Shown piece by piece: positions 1 to 7,528 of a stretch of DNA of 15,882 bases (within the stretch, counting starts at the first letter, position 1; the number at the start of each line of letters is the position of its first letter). Made by a program: the position numbers and the translations under genes. The notes under the pieces were generated by a model that did not search any database, had not been told where the DNA came from, and saw only the letters and a program-made list of their open reading frames with translations. The stretch comes from SAR86 cluster bacterium (GTDB lineage: Bacteria; Pseudomonadota; Gammaproteobacteria; Pseudomonadales; Azotimanducaceae): contig JABMOJ010000171.1 in the NCBI GenBank assembly GCA_013204195.1, positions 1 to 15,882 of the forward strand. Direction: 5' to 3'.

Positions 1-1
1 G

Positions 2-1084
2 GCTTACGGAGAACTAGAGGCGGATGTAACAGACGCGCTGACACTCCAAGGCGCACTGCGTTACGAAGACTACAGTGTGTTTGGTGATACCACTAACTTC
101 AAGATTGCTGGTCTTTACCGCGTAACTGAAGGCTTCAAAATCCGTGGTGCTATATCCACTGGTTTTCACGCGCCTACGGCAGGTCAGGCAAACATTACCA
201 ATGTGACAACTCAGATCAATGCCGGCGTCTTGGTTGACCAGGGTACGTTACCTTTGAGCTCAACAGCCGGGCAAATTGCTGGTGATTTCATTGAGAGTCA
301 GGGCAATGGTCGTCCAACACTTGGGCCAGAAGATGCTGTCAACATGTCAATTGGTGTTGCCTTCGATCTTGGCGAAACTTCTTGGACCGTCGACTACTAC
401 AACATTGAAGTGGAAGATCGCGTAGCGCTTGGCGCCGACGTCGACTTCCTTGATGCGCTGAATTTTGCCGGCGGTGGCACAACCTTCACGAGCGTTTCTG
501 AAGCTCTGACGGGCCTTAATGCATCCGGTGTGATTGATCGCCAGGATTTCATCGGCTTGGATGATTTGTCAGCATTCCGCTTCTTCGCTAATAGCTTCGA
601 TACAGAAACACAGGGTATCGATGTAGTGGGACGAGTTGGTTTCGATGTTTGGGAAGGTTCTTCTAATGTCACTCTCGCCATGAACTGGAACGATACAAAG
701 GTCACCAGTAGAGGTGTTACTAACCCTATTAGTGCTGGCCGAGTGGCTGCCCTCGAAGATTTGCTGCCTAAGTTCAAGGGTAACTTGTCTTGGACCCATA
801 GTCAGGGTGCACTGCGAAGTATGGTTCGCGTGAACTATTATGGCGAGTGGGATGATACAGGCAATGGTGTTACTGGCGTCAGTAGTGAGTTGCTTGTTGA
901 CGTAGAACTGGCTTATGACCTCGATAACGGGCTTGAATTAATTGGTGGTGTGAGCAATCTGTTCGACACCTACAATGATAAAAACCCAAGTGCACTGAGC
1001 GTGGGTCAGCTGTACCCAGAGTCAGGTCCGTTTGCTATGAACGGCGGACAGTGGTACGTAAAGGCGAAGTACTCTTTCGAGTAA
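2..1084 (+). CDS. TonB-dependent receptor, C-terminal part (5' truncated by window edge)
   Basis: This is the C-terminal 360 residues of an outer-membrane TonB-dependent receptor, which takes up a scarce ligand (siderophore, vitamin, sugar or similar) using energy from TonB. The reading frame is open from base 2, so the gene starts outside the window; the signal peptide, TonB box and plug domain are not visible. What is seen is beta-barrel sequence: alternating polar and aromatic strands such as LRYEDYSVFGDTTNFKIAG, the conserved stretch ISTGFHAPTAGQAN, a strand/loop with YYNIEVEDRV, and the final strands GGVSNLFDTYNDKNP and GGQWYVKAKYSFE. The N-P pattern after NLFDTYNDK and the aromatic-rich last strand are typical of the family. 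The ligand cannot be predicted from this part. A strong terminator follows directly, so the gene ends its transcript. Confidence 0.9.
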   Translation, partial: AYGELEADVTDALTLQGALRYEDYSVFGDTTNFKIAGLYRVTEGFKIRGAISTGFHAPTAGQANITNVTTQINAGVLVDQGTLPLSSTAGQIAGDFIESQGNGRPTLGPEDAVNMSIGVAFDLGETSWTVDYYNIEVEDRVALGADVDFLDALNFAGGGTTFTSVSEALTGLNASGVIDRQDFIGLDDLSAFRFFANSFDTETQGIDVVGRVGFDVWEGSSNVTLAMNWNDTKVTSRGVTNPISAGRVAALEDLLPKFKGNLSWTHSQGALRSMVRVNYYGEWDDTGNGVTGVSSELLVDVELAYDLDNGLELIGGVSNLFDTYNDKNPSALSVGQLYPESGPFAMNGGQWYVKAKYSFE

Positions 1085-1101
1085 CAACCTTTTGCTAGAC
1101 T

Positions 1102-1142
1102 AAAAAACCCCTCGCTCACTTCGTGGCCGAGGGGTTTTTTTT
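1102..1142 (+). terminator. Intrinsic terminator after the TonB receptor gene
   Basis: A GC-rich stem CCCCTCG (1108-1114) pairs perfectly with CGAGGGG (1128-1134). The inner bases add CAC/GTG pairs around a TTC loop. The stem is preceded by six A and followed by eight T, so it can work as a rho-independent terminator on the plus strand and potentially on the minus strand too. It starts 17 bases after the receptor stop codon. Confidence 0.93.
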
Positions 1143-1240
1143 ATTCCCCAGTGTATTCGCACAAATTGAACCGTGCTGGTCTTTTTGAGGTTGCCTGTGT
1201 GCCGAATGTTGACGTCTATCGGGATCAATAGGTTGGCGAG
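1143..1240. other. Unassigned sequence between terminator and P450 relic
   Basis: About 100 bases without an open frame or recognisable motif. It probably marks the deletion junction where the 5' part of the P450 gene was lost. No promoter or repeat boundary is evident. Confidence 0.4.
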
Positions 1241-1952
1241 TTGCAAGAAGACGTGCCGCGGAGCGTTCTAGTCAAGCTGATGTCAGCAGTGCATCTCAAG
1301 AATTTAGCGAGGCCTTCGCCTGAGGCGAGTTGTTCGCCGGTGCCATACCCCGGCGTCACCACAGTTTGTTTGATTTCCATACTGGCCGGCGACGGTAAAA
1401 CTCAAGACATGACTGATATCCCCATGTTGTTTCTGGGTAATGTCTTGTTGTTGATCGTTGGCGATAATGACACGACTCGCTATAGCATCAGCGCCGGCGC
1501 TCTCGCGTTAAATGAATTCCCAAATCAATTTGTAAAATTAAAGACGAATCATGCCCTGATTTCTAACATGTTGGCGGAAATGGTCCGCTGGCAAGCGCCG
1601 CTTATCCATATGCGCCGCACGGCCCTACAGGACTTTAATTAGCGCGGAAAACGGGTTAAGGACGATGACAAGGTCATTATGTGGTGTTTGTCGGTTAACC
1701 GCGACGAATCGGTATTTCAGGATGCCGACACGCTCATTATTGATCGACCTAATGCGCGGGCGCACGTGGCCTTTGGTTTCGGGGTGCATCGTTGCATGGG
1801 TAATCGCTTGGCCGAGATGCCGCAGCGGGTTCTCTGGGAAGAAATCATGCAACGCTTCAGCACGATTAAACTGGCCGCTGATGCGGTCCCGTTTACCGAA
1901 CAACTTCATCCGCGATGTCAGCGTAGTGCCGGTCATTCTGCAGCGCAAATAA
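1241..1952 (+). pseudogene. Cytochrome P450 relic, CYP153-like, C-terminal half only
   Basis: This is the remains of a soluble bacterial P450 that resembles the CYP153 family (terminal alkane/fatty-acid hydroxylases). Clear homology starts near 1365. It runs through FLGNVLLLIVGDNDTTR (I-helix, oxygen-binding region), EMVRWQAPLIHMRRTALQD (ExxR helix), and the haem-binding loop FGFGVHRCMGNRLAEM, with the ligand Cys codon at 1793-1795. The gene is broken in three ways. A TAG at 1640-1642 interrupts the frame between ALQD and the next P450 block, which resumes in the same frame. A frameshift near 1890-1903 moves the last block, NNFIRDVSVVPVILQRK, to the next frame, ending at TAA 1950-1952. The N-terminal 200 or so residues are missing: only unrecognisable sequence lies between the terminator at 1142 and the first P450 block. 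The upstream piece 1241-1365 is in frame but I cannot assign it with certainty. A sequencing error could explain one lesion but not all three. Confidence 0.85.
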
Positions 1953-2097
1953 GCGGTTTTTTGATTGATATCGAAGCCCTCGTTGATTCATTATCAGTGT
2001 CAACGCGGAGGGCTGGCTGAGCACATAGATTCGGGCTGTAAAATCTGCTGCCGACTCTCGGTGTTCGGCGTATTAATTTAACCTAGGGACATATACC

Positions 2098-2529
2098 ATG
2101 CCGGTCGAGCCAGCACAGGATCCAACTTACTTTGATCATTTCGATGAGATACCGTTTCACCAATATTTAGGTCTGACCTTAGTCGAGCGCCGTGACGGCT
2201 ATGCCCGCCTGCGACTGCGCAAGACCGCAACGACGCCCACAGGTATCGGTGGTAGTGTTAACGGTGGCGTGATCGCCACCATGATTGATATGGCGACGAT
2301 TCCTGCGATATTTACCGGTCTGAGACCGGGTACAGAGCCAGCAGGCACGGCGGATCTGCAGGTCACTTATATGCGCCAAGCCCATGGGGATTATATTGAT
2401 GCTGAAGCCATCGTGATTAAACGCGGTCGCCAACTGTGTAATATCGAAGTCAGCGTTACTGATGACGAAGGGCGATTATGTGCGAAAGGTCGAGTCTTAT
2501 ACGCTTTGCGTAGCACTGCGGCAACGTGA
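2098..2529 (+). CDS. PaaI-family hotdog-fold thioesterase
   Basis: A 143-residue cytoplasmic protein of the hotdog fold, most like the PaaI/YigI-type acyl-CoA thioesterases, which hydrolyse acyl- or aryl-CoA thioesters. The length fits a single-domain family member. The hotdog helix block GGSVNGGVIATMIDMATIPA (residues 51-70) carries the conserved G-G and Asp64, equivalent to the catalytic acidic residue of PaaI. The usual His before GG is replaced by Asn55. The strands GTADLQVTYMRQA, DYIDAEAIVIKRGRQLCNIEVSV and GRLCAKGRVLYAL complete the fold. The ATG at 2098 is supported by AGGGA at 2085-2089, eight bases upstream. It follows the P450 relic in the same direction, so both might once have been part of a lipid or hydrocarbon degradation locus, but this is a guess. 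The substrate is unknown. Confidence 0.87.
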   Translation: MPVEPAQDPTYFDHFDEIPFHQYLGLTLVERRDGYARLRLRKTATTPTGIGGSVNGGVIATMIDMATIPAIFTGLRPGTEPAGTADLQVTYMRQAHGDYIDAEAIVIKRGRQLCNIEVSVTDDEGRLCAKGRVLYALRSTAAT

Positions 2530-2584
2530 AGCTGTTGGCTATCCTGTTGGTCGAATAGCGCCTGCGATATCTATGGCCAGGCAG

Positions 2585-3562
2585 CTACTCCTTGAGAAAA
2601 TCACTGACCACCACATGCAGTTCGTGGCGATGATTCTCCAGAAACAGCGAGTGGGTGCCGCCACCGATGATGCTCAGGCGTTTAAGCGGTACATTGTCTA
2701 ATTGTGAGAATACTGTTTGGCACTGTTCTGGCGTTGTCTCACGATCCCATTCGCCAACCACAATCAAGGTCGGTGCGAGTATTTTTTGTGGTGCATACCA
2801 AGGCTCTGCACTAGCAGAATAGTGCATAAAATCTTTGATCACGCCAGTGGGTGCTCGCAATACCGGTGGTTGGGTTTCCCCCGCTCGCGGGTCGCTGTTA
2901 ATGGCTGTGGTGCACCAGTGTTCGACTCTTGATAGGGGCGCTATGCTATCGATTTCGGCTTGGCTTAGGCCTTGTGCCCAACGTGTGCTGGCGGCTTGGG
3001 CATCCACAGTTCGGTAAGACCCGAGCGTCGCGGGAACAAGACCTGAGGTAGCACCCGCCGTTACCCACAAGGCACCGCACAACACCAGTTTGCGAATGGA
3101 CTCGGGCTGTTCGCCGGCACAGGTCCCGGCAATGGCGGTTCCCCAGGAATAGCCAATCAGGTTCAATTGCCGAATATTACGCTGATGTTGAATAAAGGCG
3201 ATGGCTCGGCTTACGTCATCGGCGGCCACGCGAGTGTCACAGATCGGAGGGTGGTCTTCTGCGGGTTCACTCATCGCTTGAGGCCGGTCCGAGCAACCGT
3301 AACCCAGTAAGTCGATACACCAGGTATCAAACCCCTGTTGTGCCAGTTGATCCATCCATGAAGCACCTTCGATTTCGTAGTCGAAGGTCAGGGTCGACGC
3401 ATAGGTTGCGCCATGGACAAATAGTACTGTACGCGCGGCATCATGAGTCTCAGGTAGGTCGCTGCGGCGCTTATTGCGCAGGTACACCTGACAGCCAGGT
3501 TCACTGCTGTCGATGCGATAGGCAGACTCTATGGTCATTGTGCTCTCATTGGTAGTTGTCAT
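2585..3562 (-). CDS. Alpha/beta-fold hydrolase
   Basis: A 325-residue alpha/beta hydrolase with a complete catalytic triad. The oxyanion region is VLFVHGATYAS (His50-Gly51), the nucleophile elbow is GYSWG with Ser139, the acid is Asp273 in VVGEWDRETT, and the base is His304 in GGGTHSLFLENHR. A cap segment lies roughly at residues 165-255. There is no signal peptide, so it is probably cytoplasmic. The family includes esterases, haloalkane dehalogenases, epoxide hydrolases and proline iminopeptidases, and the sequence does not decide among them. The ATG at 3562 has GGAAA (complement of 3571-3575) eight bases upstream; a second ATG eight codons later is possible. It lies 49 bp downstream of the cstA-like gene on the same strand, so the two are probably co-transcribed. 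A role in processing an imported compound is only an inference. It converges on the thioesterase gene across 55 bp. Confidence 0.88.
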   Translation of the reverse strand: MTTTNESTMTIESAYRIDSSEPGCQVYLRNKRRSDLPETHDAARTVLFVHGATYASTLTFDYEIEGASWMDQLAQQGFDTWCIDLLGYGCSDRPQAMSEPAEDHPPICDTRVAADDVSRAIAFIQHQRNIRQLNLIGYSWGTAIAGTCAGEQPESIRKLVLCGALWVTAGATSGLVPATLGSYRTVDAQAASTRWAQGLSQAEIDSIAPLSRVEHWCTTAINSDPRAGETQPPVLRAPTGVIKDFMHYSASAEPWYAPQKILAPTLIVVGEWDRETTPEQCQTVFSQLDNVPLKRLSIIGGGTHSLFLENHRHELHVVVSDFLKE

Positions 3563-3611
3563 GGCAGTTGTTTCCGTGTGTTATTGACGAGCCTGGCCTT
3601 TAGGCTTCACC

Positions 3612-5291
3612 CTAGCTCGCAGCATGTCTATTGGCCTTGCGCAGGCGGGTAATCACCGACAGAGACTCGAGGATTACCAGAATGCTGGTGACAAGCACGA
3701 TGATGTCGATCGTCACCAGCAGGTAGTTGTCCTGCTGCCAGTACTCGATGAGTTTGATGATCCCGGCGTAGAAGGACGTTAATAAGATAAATATCATGGG
3801 GATCAAAGTATAACGGGCGGGTCGGCCCAACCGAATCAGCATGACCGAAATAATCAGCAGCGTCATGGCGGCGAGAATTTGGTTCGTCGAGCCGAACAGG
3901 GGCCAGATGATCATGCCACCTGAGCCGCTGGCACCGCCGGCACCAAAGGCTAATAGCAGACAAGCAGTCACGGCCAGCAGGGTAGCGATGCTGCCGTTGT
4001 TGAGCAGTGGAATACGGTAGATGGCGCCCCACTCCTGAATAATATAACGCTGCAAGCGGACGCCAGAGTCCATGGTGGTGCCGGCAAACAAGACCACCAT
4101 CACTGCCAGCAGCGTCGTTGCCAGACCGGTTGGCAAGCCCCAGCCTTCATGGACCAGATTCGCTCCACCTTGAATAAAGGCGCCGGCACTGCCGCTGCCG
4201 AAGTGTGCATATAAAGCATGCCATTGCTCAGGGGTCGCAGCATACGCGACGCCACTGACCGCAACGATCGTGATCAACGCCAGCGCGCCTTCACCGACGG
4301 CGCCAAGATAACCCACGAACCGAATGTCCGGCTCTTTATCAACTTGCTTAGAGCTGGTTCCGGAAGCCACAATGCCGTGAAATCCTGACACAGCCCCGCA
4401 GGCGATAGTGACAAATAGCAGTGGCAGCATGGACGGTGTGCCCTCGGCTATCTGAGTATTGAAGGCCGGCGCAGAAATATCCGGCATAAACAAGAATACG
4501 GCACCGTAGAGTAGGAACAGGCCAACGAAAAGTTGCAGACCATTGATAAAGTCTCGTGGCTGCAATAATGCCCACACCGGCAACATGGAGGCGATGGCCG
4601 CATACGCAAACAAAAGCAATATCCACCAGGCGTTTGCTGACAGTCCCGCCATCTCCGTTGGCAGGGACATAGGCATGAGGTCACCCACATAGATTGAAAG
4701 ATATAACGCCACTACGCCGCCGATGGACAGGGCCATGAGGTTGAATTTGCGGTGGCTCAGTTGGCCGATAATCAGGGCCACAACAATCGCTGACCAAGCT
4801 GGGAAGACAGCCCCTGGGTTATTGATAAAGGCATTGGCGATCACCACGCCAAACACAGCGTTGACCATTAACAACACCAAAAAGACCACGACCATAAACA
4901 AGGCGCGAGTTCGGCTGCCGATGACCGTCTCGGATAAGGCGCCCATAGACACGCCCTTGTGCCGGTTGCTGGCCCACATGGCACCGGCATCATGAACGCC
5001 GGCAAAGAAGATGGTGCCCAGCGTGACCCAGGCAACGGCGGGCACCCAACCCCAATACACCGCGATCGCTGGACCCACAATCGGTGCAGCGCCGGCTACC
5101 GAGGTAAAGTGGTGCCCCCAAAGCACAAACTTGTTGGTCGGCACGAAATCCACACCATCTTCAAGTTCATGGGCCGGCGTAATAAAGTCCGGGTCAAGTT
5201 GAAAGATTTTCTCAGCGATGAATTTTGAATAAACAAACCAGCCAAATAACATGCCGCTTAGGCCAAGTAAAACGATCAAAATCGATTGCAT
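3612..5291 (-). CDS. cstA: CstA-family carbon starvation transporter (peptide/pyruvate uptake)
   Basis: A 559-residue inner-membrane protein of the CstA family; E. coli members CstA and BtsT import peptides and pyruvate respectively. Matches to CstA are clear: PTNKFVLWGHHFTSVAGAAPIVGP (51-74), ASMLPVWALLQPRDF (234-248), TIACGAVSGFHGIVASGTSSK (295-315), GTTMDSGVRLQRYI (404-417) and IIWPLFGSTNQILAAM (461-476). Many hydrophobic segments span the whole length, in line with about 15 or more membrane helices. It is shorter than the E. coli protein of about 700 residues: the N-terminal extra helix and some loops are absent, as in the shorter CstA branch. It is read divergently from the amidohydrolase gene and appears to be the first gene of a two-gene unit with the hydrolase. 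The ATG at 5291 has only a weak ribosome site. The symbol denotes the family; whether the substrate is peptide or pyruvate is not known. Confidence 0.92.
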   Translation of the reverse strand: MQSILIVLLGLSGMLFGWFVYSKFIAEKIFQLDPDFITPAHELEDGVDFVPTNKFVLWGHHFTSVAGAAPIVGPAIAVYWGWVPAVAWVTLGTIFFAGVHDAGAMWASNRHKGVSMGALSETVIGSRTRALFMVVVFLVLLMVNAVFGVVIANAFINNPGAVFPAWSAIVVALIIGQLSHRKFNLMALSIGGVVALYLSIYVGDLMPMSLPTEMAGLSANAWWILLLFAYAAIASMLPVWALLQPRDFINGLQLFVGLFLLYGAVFLFMPDISAPAFNTQIAEGTPSMLPLLFVTIACGAVSGFHGIVASGTSSKQVDKEPDIRFVGYLGAVGEGALALITIVAVSGVAYAATPEQWHALYAHFGSGSAGAFIQGGANLVHEGWGLPTGLATTLLAVMVVLFAGTTMDSGVRLQRYIIQEWGAIYRIPLLNNGSIATLLAVTACLLLAFGAGGASGSGGMIIWPLFGSTNQILAAMTLLIISVMLIRLGRPARYTLIPMIFILLTSFYAGIIKLIEYWQQDNYLLVTIDIIVLVTSILVILESLSVITRLRKANRHAAS

Positions 5292-5426
5292 AGTCAGTCT
5301 ATCTGTTTGCCAGGTTGGCCCAAGAATAGCCTGATGGCTGGTTCAGAGCCAGCGTCGCTGAAGTAGGGGTTTGCTTTGAGCCCGTGAAATGACAAAGTGG
5401 ACATATTGAACCCAGAGAAATATTCC
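5292..5426. promoter_or_regulatory. Divergent intergenic region between cstA-like and amidohydrolase genes
   Basis: The 135-bp gap between two divergently read genes must hold both promoters, but I cannot point to convincing -35/-10 pairs. A short inverted repeat GCTGG (5337-5341) / CCAGC (5349-5353), with a seven-base spacer, lies in it and could be an operator. No strong CRP-like site was recognised, although cstA in E. coli is CRP-controlled. Confidence 0.35.
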
Positions 5427-7262
5427 ATGGTATTTGCTTATAATAAGGCCGCTCGACAGGGCCTCAGTCGATGGAGCGTCCTATGTCTGGTCGCCTGCTT
5501 GGCCGCGTGTGGTGGGAGTAATGACGAAACTAGCGATGTAAGCCTGGTGCAAAGTGCCGAGCCGAGTGCAGAAGTTGCGATGCCCGTCGTGGTAAGCGCC
5601 GACCTGGTTCTGCGCGGCGGTAAAATAGTCACGGTCGATGACAACCTGGCCGACGCAGAGGCAATCGCCATTAACGGTTACTTGATCACTGCCATCGGCA
5701 GCAATGAACAGATCGCAGCCTATATCGGCGCCGACACCCAAGTCATCGAATTAAACGGACGGCTGGTGACGCCGGGTTTTATTGAGGGCCACGGTCACTA
5801 TATGAGCCTGGGTCGAGCCCGCCAAATTCTCGATCTGAGTACCGCGAAAAACTGGCAGGATATTGTCAATAAGGTCGCCACGGCGGTAGATAAAGCCGAG
5901 CCCGGTGAGTGGATATTCGGTCGCGGCTGGCACCAGGAAAAGTGGGATAGCCTGCCTGAAAAGCAAATTGATGGTGTGCCGTTAAACGATTCCTTGAATG
6001 AGGTGGCGCCTAAAAACCCGGTTTATCTGGGACACGCCAGTGGCCATGCGGCCTTCGCTAATAATGCCGCGTTAGAGGCGGGCGGCATCACCGATGCAAC
6101 ACCTGACCCTGACGGCGGCACGATCGTCAGAACCGCAGACAACGTCGCGACGGGCTTGCTACGAGAGAATGCCCAAGATATTGTCGAGGCCGCAGTGGAT
6201 GCGTATCAGTCCCGTTTGAGTCCAGAGGAGAATGACCGGTTGATGCGTGAGCGGGTTGCCCTGGCGGGTCAGGAAGCGTTGTACTTCGGAGTGACGTCTT
6301 TTCATGACGCCGGCGCATCGTTTGCCACGATCGATTTTATGAAAAAGCTTGAGGCCACCGGTGATCTGCCAGTACGACTTTACGTTATGGTTAGGGGTGA
6401 GTCGAATGCCGAGATGGCTGAGAAGCTGCCGAGTTACCTGCAAATAGCCGAAGGCAATGACTTCCTGACAGTCCGTAGTATCAAGCGCCAAATTGATGGT
6501 GCGCTCGGCGCTCACGGTGCCTGGTTGCTAGAGCCTTATGAAGATATGCCGAGCACATCGGGCTTGGTGCTTGAGCCGGTCAGTGACATCGAACAGACTG
6601 CTGAGCTCGCCGTGGCGAATGGTTTTCAGGTTAATACGCACGCTATAGGTACGCGAGCAAACCGCGAGACTCTGGACATTTACGAACGAACTTGGGAAAA
6701 GCTTAATGTCAGTGGCAAAGACCTGCGCTGGCGCGTTGAACATGCCCAACATATTCATCCTGATGACGTGCCTAGGTTCGGTCAATTAGGTGTGATCGCG
6801 GCGATGCAGGGCATTCACTGTACCTCGGATGGCCCCTGGATTCCGTCCCGATTGGGACAAGCCCGCACCGAATCGACTTCTTATCCTTGGCGTGACCTGA
6901 TCAACAGCGGTGCTATTATTGCCAATGGTACTGATGTACCAGTGGAGCCCATCAGTGTCATGGCCTCTTACTATGCCTCGGTCTCACGCATGACGAATAA
7001 AGGCGAGCGATTTTATCCTGCGCAAGTCATGACGCGGATGGAAGCCCTGAAGAGCTATACCATCAATAATGCCTACGCGGCATTTGAGGAAGATCTCAAA
7101 GGTAGCCTGACGCCCGGCAAGTACGCGGATATCGTCGTGTTGTCTCAGGATATATTGACCATCCCCGAGGCGCAGATTCCAATGACCGAAGTGGACTTCA
7201 CAATTATCGGCGGCCAGGTGAAGTTTGACCGGCAGTCCAGACTGACAGCCGTAGTGTTATAA
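5427..7262 (+). CDS. Lipoprotein metal-dependent amidohydrolase (YtcJ/Amidohydro_3 family)
   Basis: A 611-residue metal-dependent amidohydrolase anchored as a lipoprotein. The signal sequence ends in the lipobox LAAC with Cys28 followed by GGS; the lack of Asp at +2 predicts outer-membrane sorting, so the enzyme should face the periplasm or surface. The catalytic core follows: GRLVTPGFIEGHGHY with the metal HxH at His122 and His124, Lys353 in SIKRQIDGALG at the position of the metal-bridging lysine, NTHAIG (His405), RVEHAQH (His439), and the final metal/catalytic Asp503 in NGTDVPVEP. The C-terminal GSLTPGKYADIVVL strand is typical of the composite domain. Relatives act on N-formyl or other amide substrates; the substrate here is unknown. 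I chose ATG 5427 because it gives a normal lipoprotein signal and has AGAG at 5414-5417; a GTG at 5397 in the same frame would add ten residues before the signal. Confidence 0.88.
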   Translation: MVFAYNKAARQGLSRWSVLCLVACLAACGGSNDETSDVSLVQSAEPSAEVAMPVVVSADLVLRGGKIVTVDDNLADAEAIAINGYLITAIGSNEQIAAYIGADTQVIELNGRLVTPGFIEGHGHYMSLGRARQILDLSTAKNWQDIVNKVATAVDKAEPGEWIFGRGWHQEKWDSLPEKQIDGVPLNDSLNEVAPKNPVYLGHASGHAAFANNAALEAGGITDATPDPDGGTIVRTADNVATGLLRENAQDIVEAAVDAYQSRLSPEENDRLMRERVALAGQEALYFGVTSFHDAGASFATIDFMKKLEATGDLPVRLYVMVRGESNAEMAEKLPSYLQIAEGNDFLTVRSIKRQIDGALGAHGAWLLEPYEDMPSTSGLVLEPVSDIEQTAELAVANGFQVNTHAIGTRANRETLDIYERTWEKLNVSGKDLRWRVEHAQHIHPDDVPRFGQLGVIAAMQGIHCTSDGPWIPSRLGQARTESTSYPWRDLINSGAIIANGTDVPVEPISVMASYYASVSRMTNKGERFYPAQVMTRMEALKSYTINNAYAAFEEDLKGSLTPGKYADIVVLSQDILTIPEAQIPMTEVDFTIIGGQVKFDRQSRLTAVVL

Positions 7263-7528
7263 GGGTTAGTGATTCCCAATGCGTTTAGCAAACCTGCTTT
7301 GTGGCGAGCCTCTCGAGGTTTGAGAGCAGGGTAGGAGGCAGGGGCTGTCGTGTTATTCGCGTGCGTAGATCATGCCGACCCGATCTCGCTAACGCCGAGA
7401 CAATAATTGTAGATTGAAAAAATTACTAGGGCGCTAGAAGGCAGACCGCATGCCATCAACAAGTACCTGAAATTGAGACGACTCAAGCAAGTCGCGTTAA
7501 TCCAAGAAGCAGATTGAAAGGAAATGGT
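7263..7528. other. Intergenic region upstream of tcyP
   Basis: A 266-bp gap with no credible gene. Near its start, CCTGCTTT (7293-7300) can pair with GAGAGCAGG (7322-7330, one wobble), enclosing a smaller CCT/AGG hairpin. An alternative pairing AAACCT with AGGTTT (7315-7322) uses overlapping bases. There is no T tract, so this is not a standard terminator. The rest presumably holds the tcyP promoter, which I cannot place. Confidence 0.3.
7517..7522 (+). promoter_or_regulatory. Ribosome binding site setting the tcyP start
   Basis: AAAGGA lies six bases before the ATG at 7529. It overlaps the in-frame TTG at 7514, which would add five residues, so the ATG is the better start. Confidence 0.75.

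Noticed and set aside
1241..1642. Reading the first P450 fragment as a stand-alone small protein.
   Set aside because: The P450 homology continues in the same frame straight past the TAG, so this is a broken gene and not a designed short protein.
2530..2584. A shared terminator between the thioesterase and the convergent hydrolase.
   Set aside because: Only a five-base stem GCTAT/ATAGC with a long loop and no T tract is visible.
4348..5080. Several minus-strand open frames in other frames inside the cstA-like gene, some rich in Cys.
   Set aside because: They overlap conserved membrane segments of the CstA protein and are shadows of its codon pattern.
5397..5426. GTG 5397 as the amidohydrolase start.
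   Set aside because: It would place ten polar residues ahead of an otherwise normal lipoprotein signal; ATG 5427 has a fair ribosome site.
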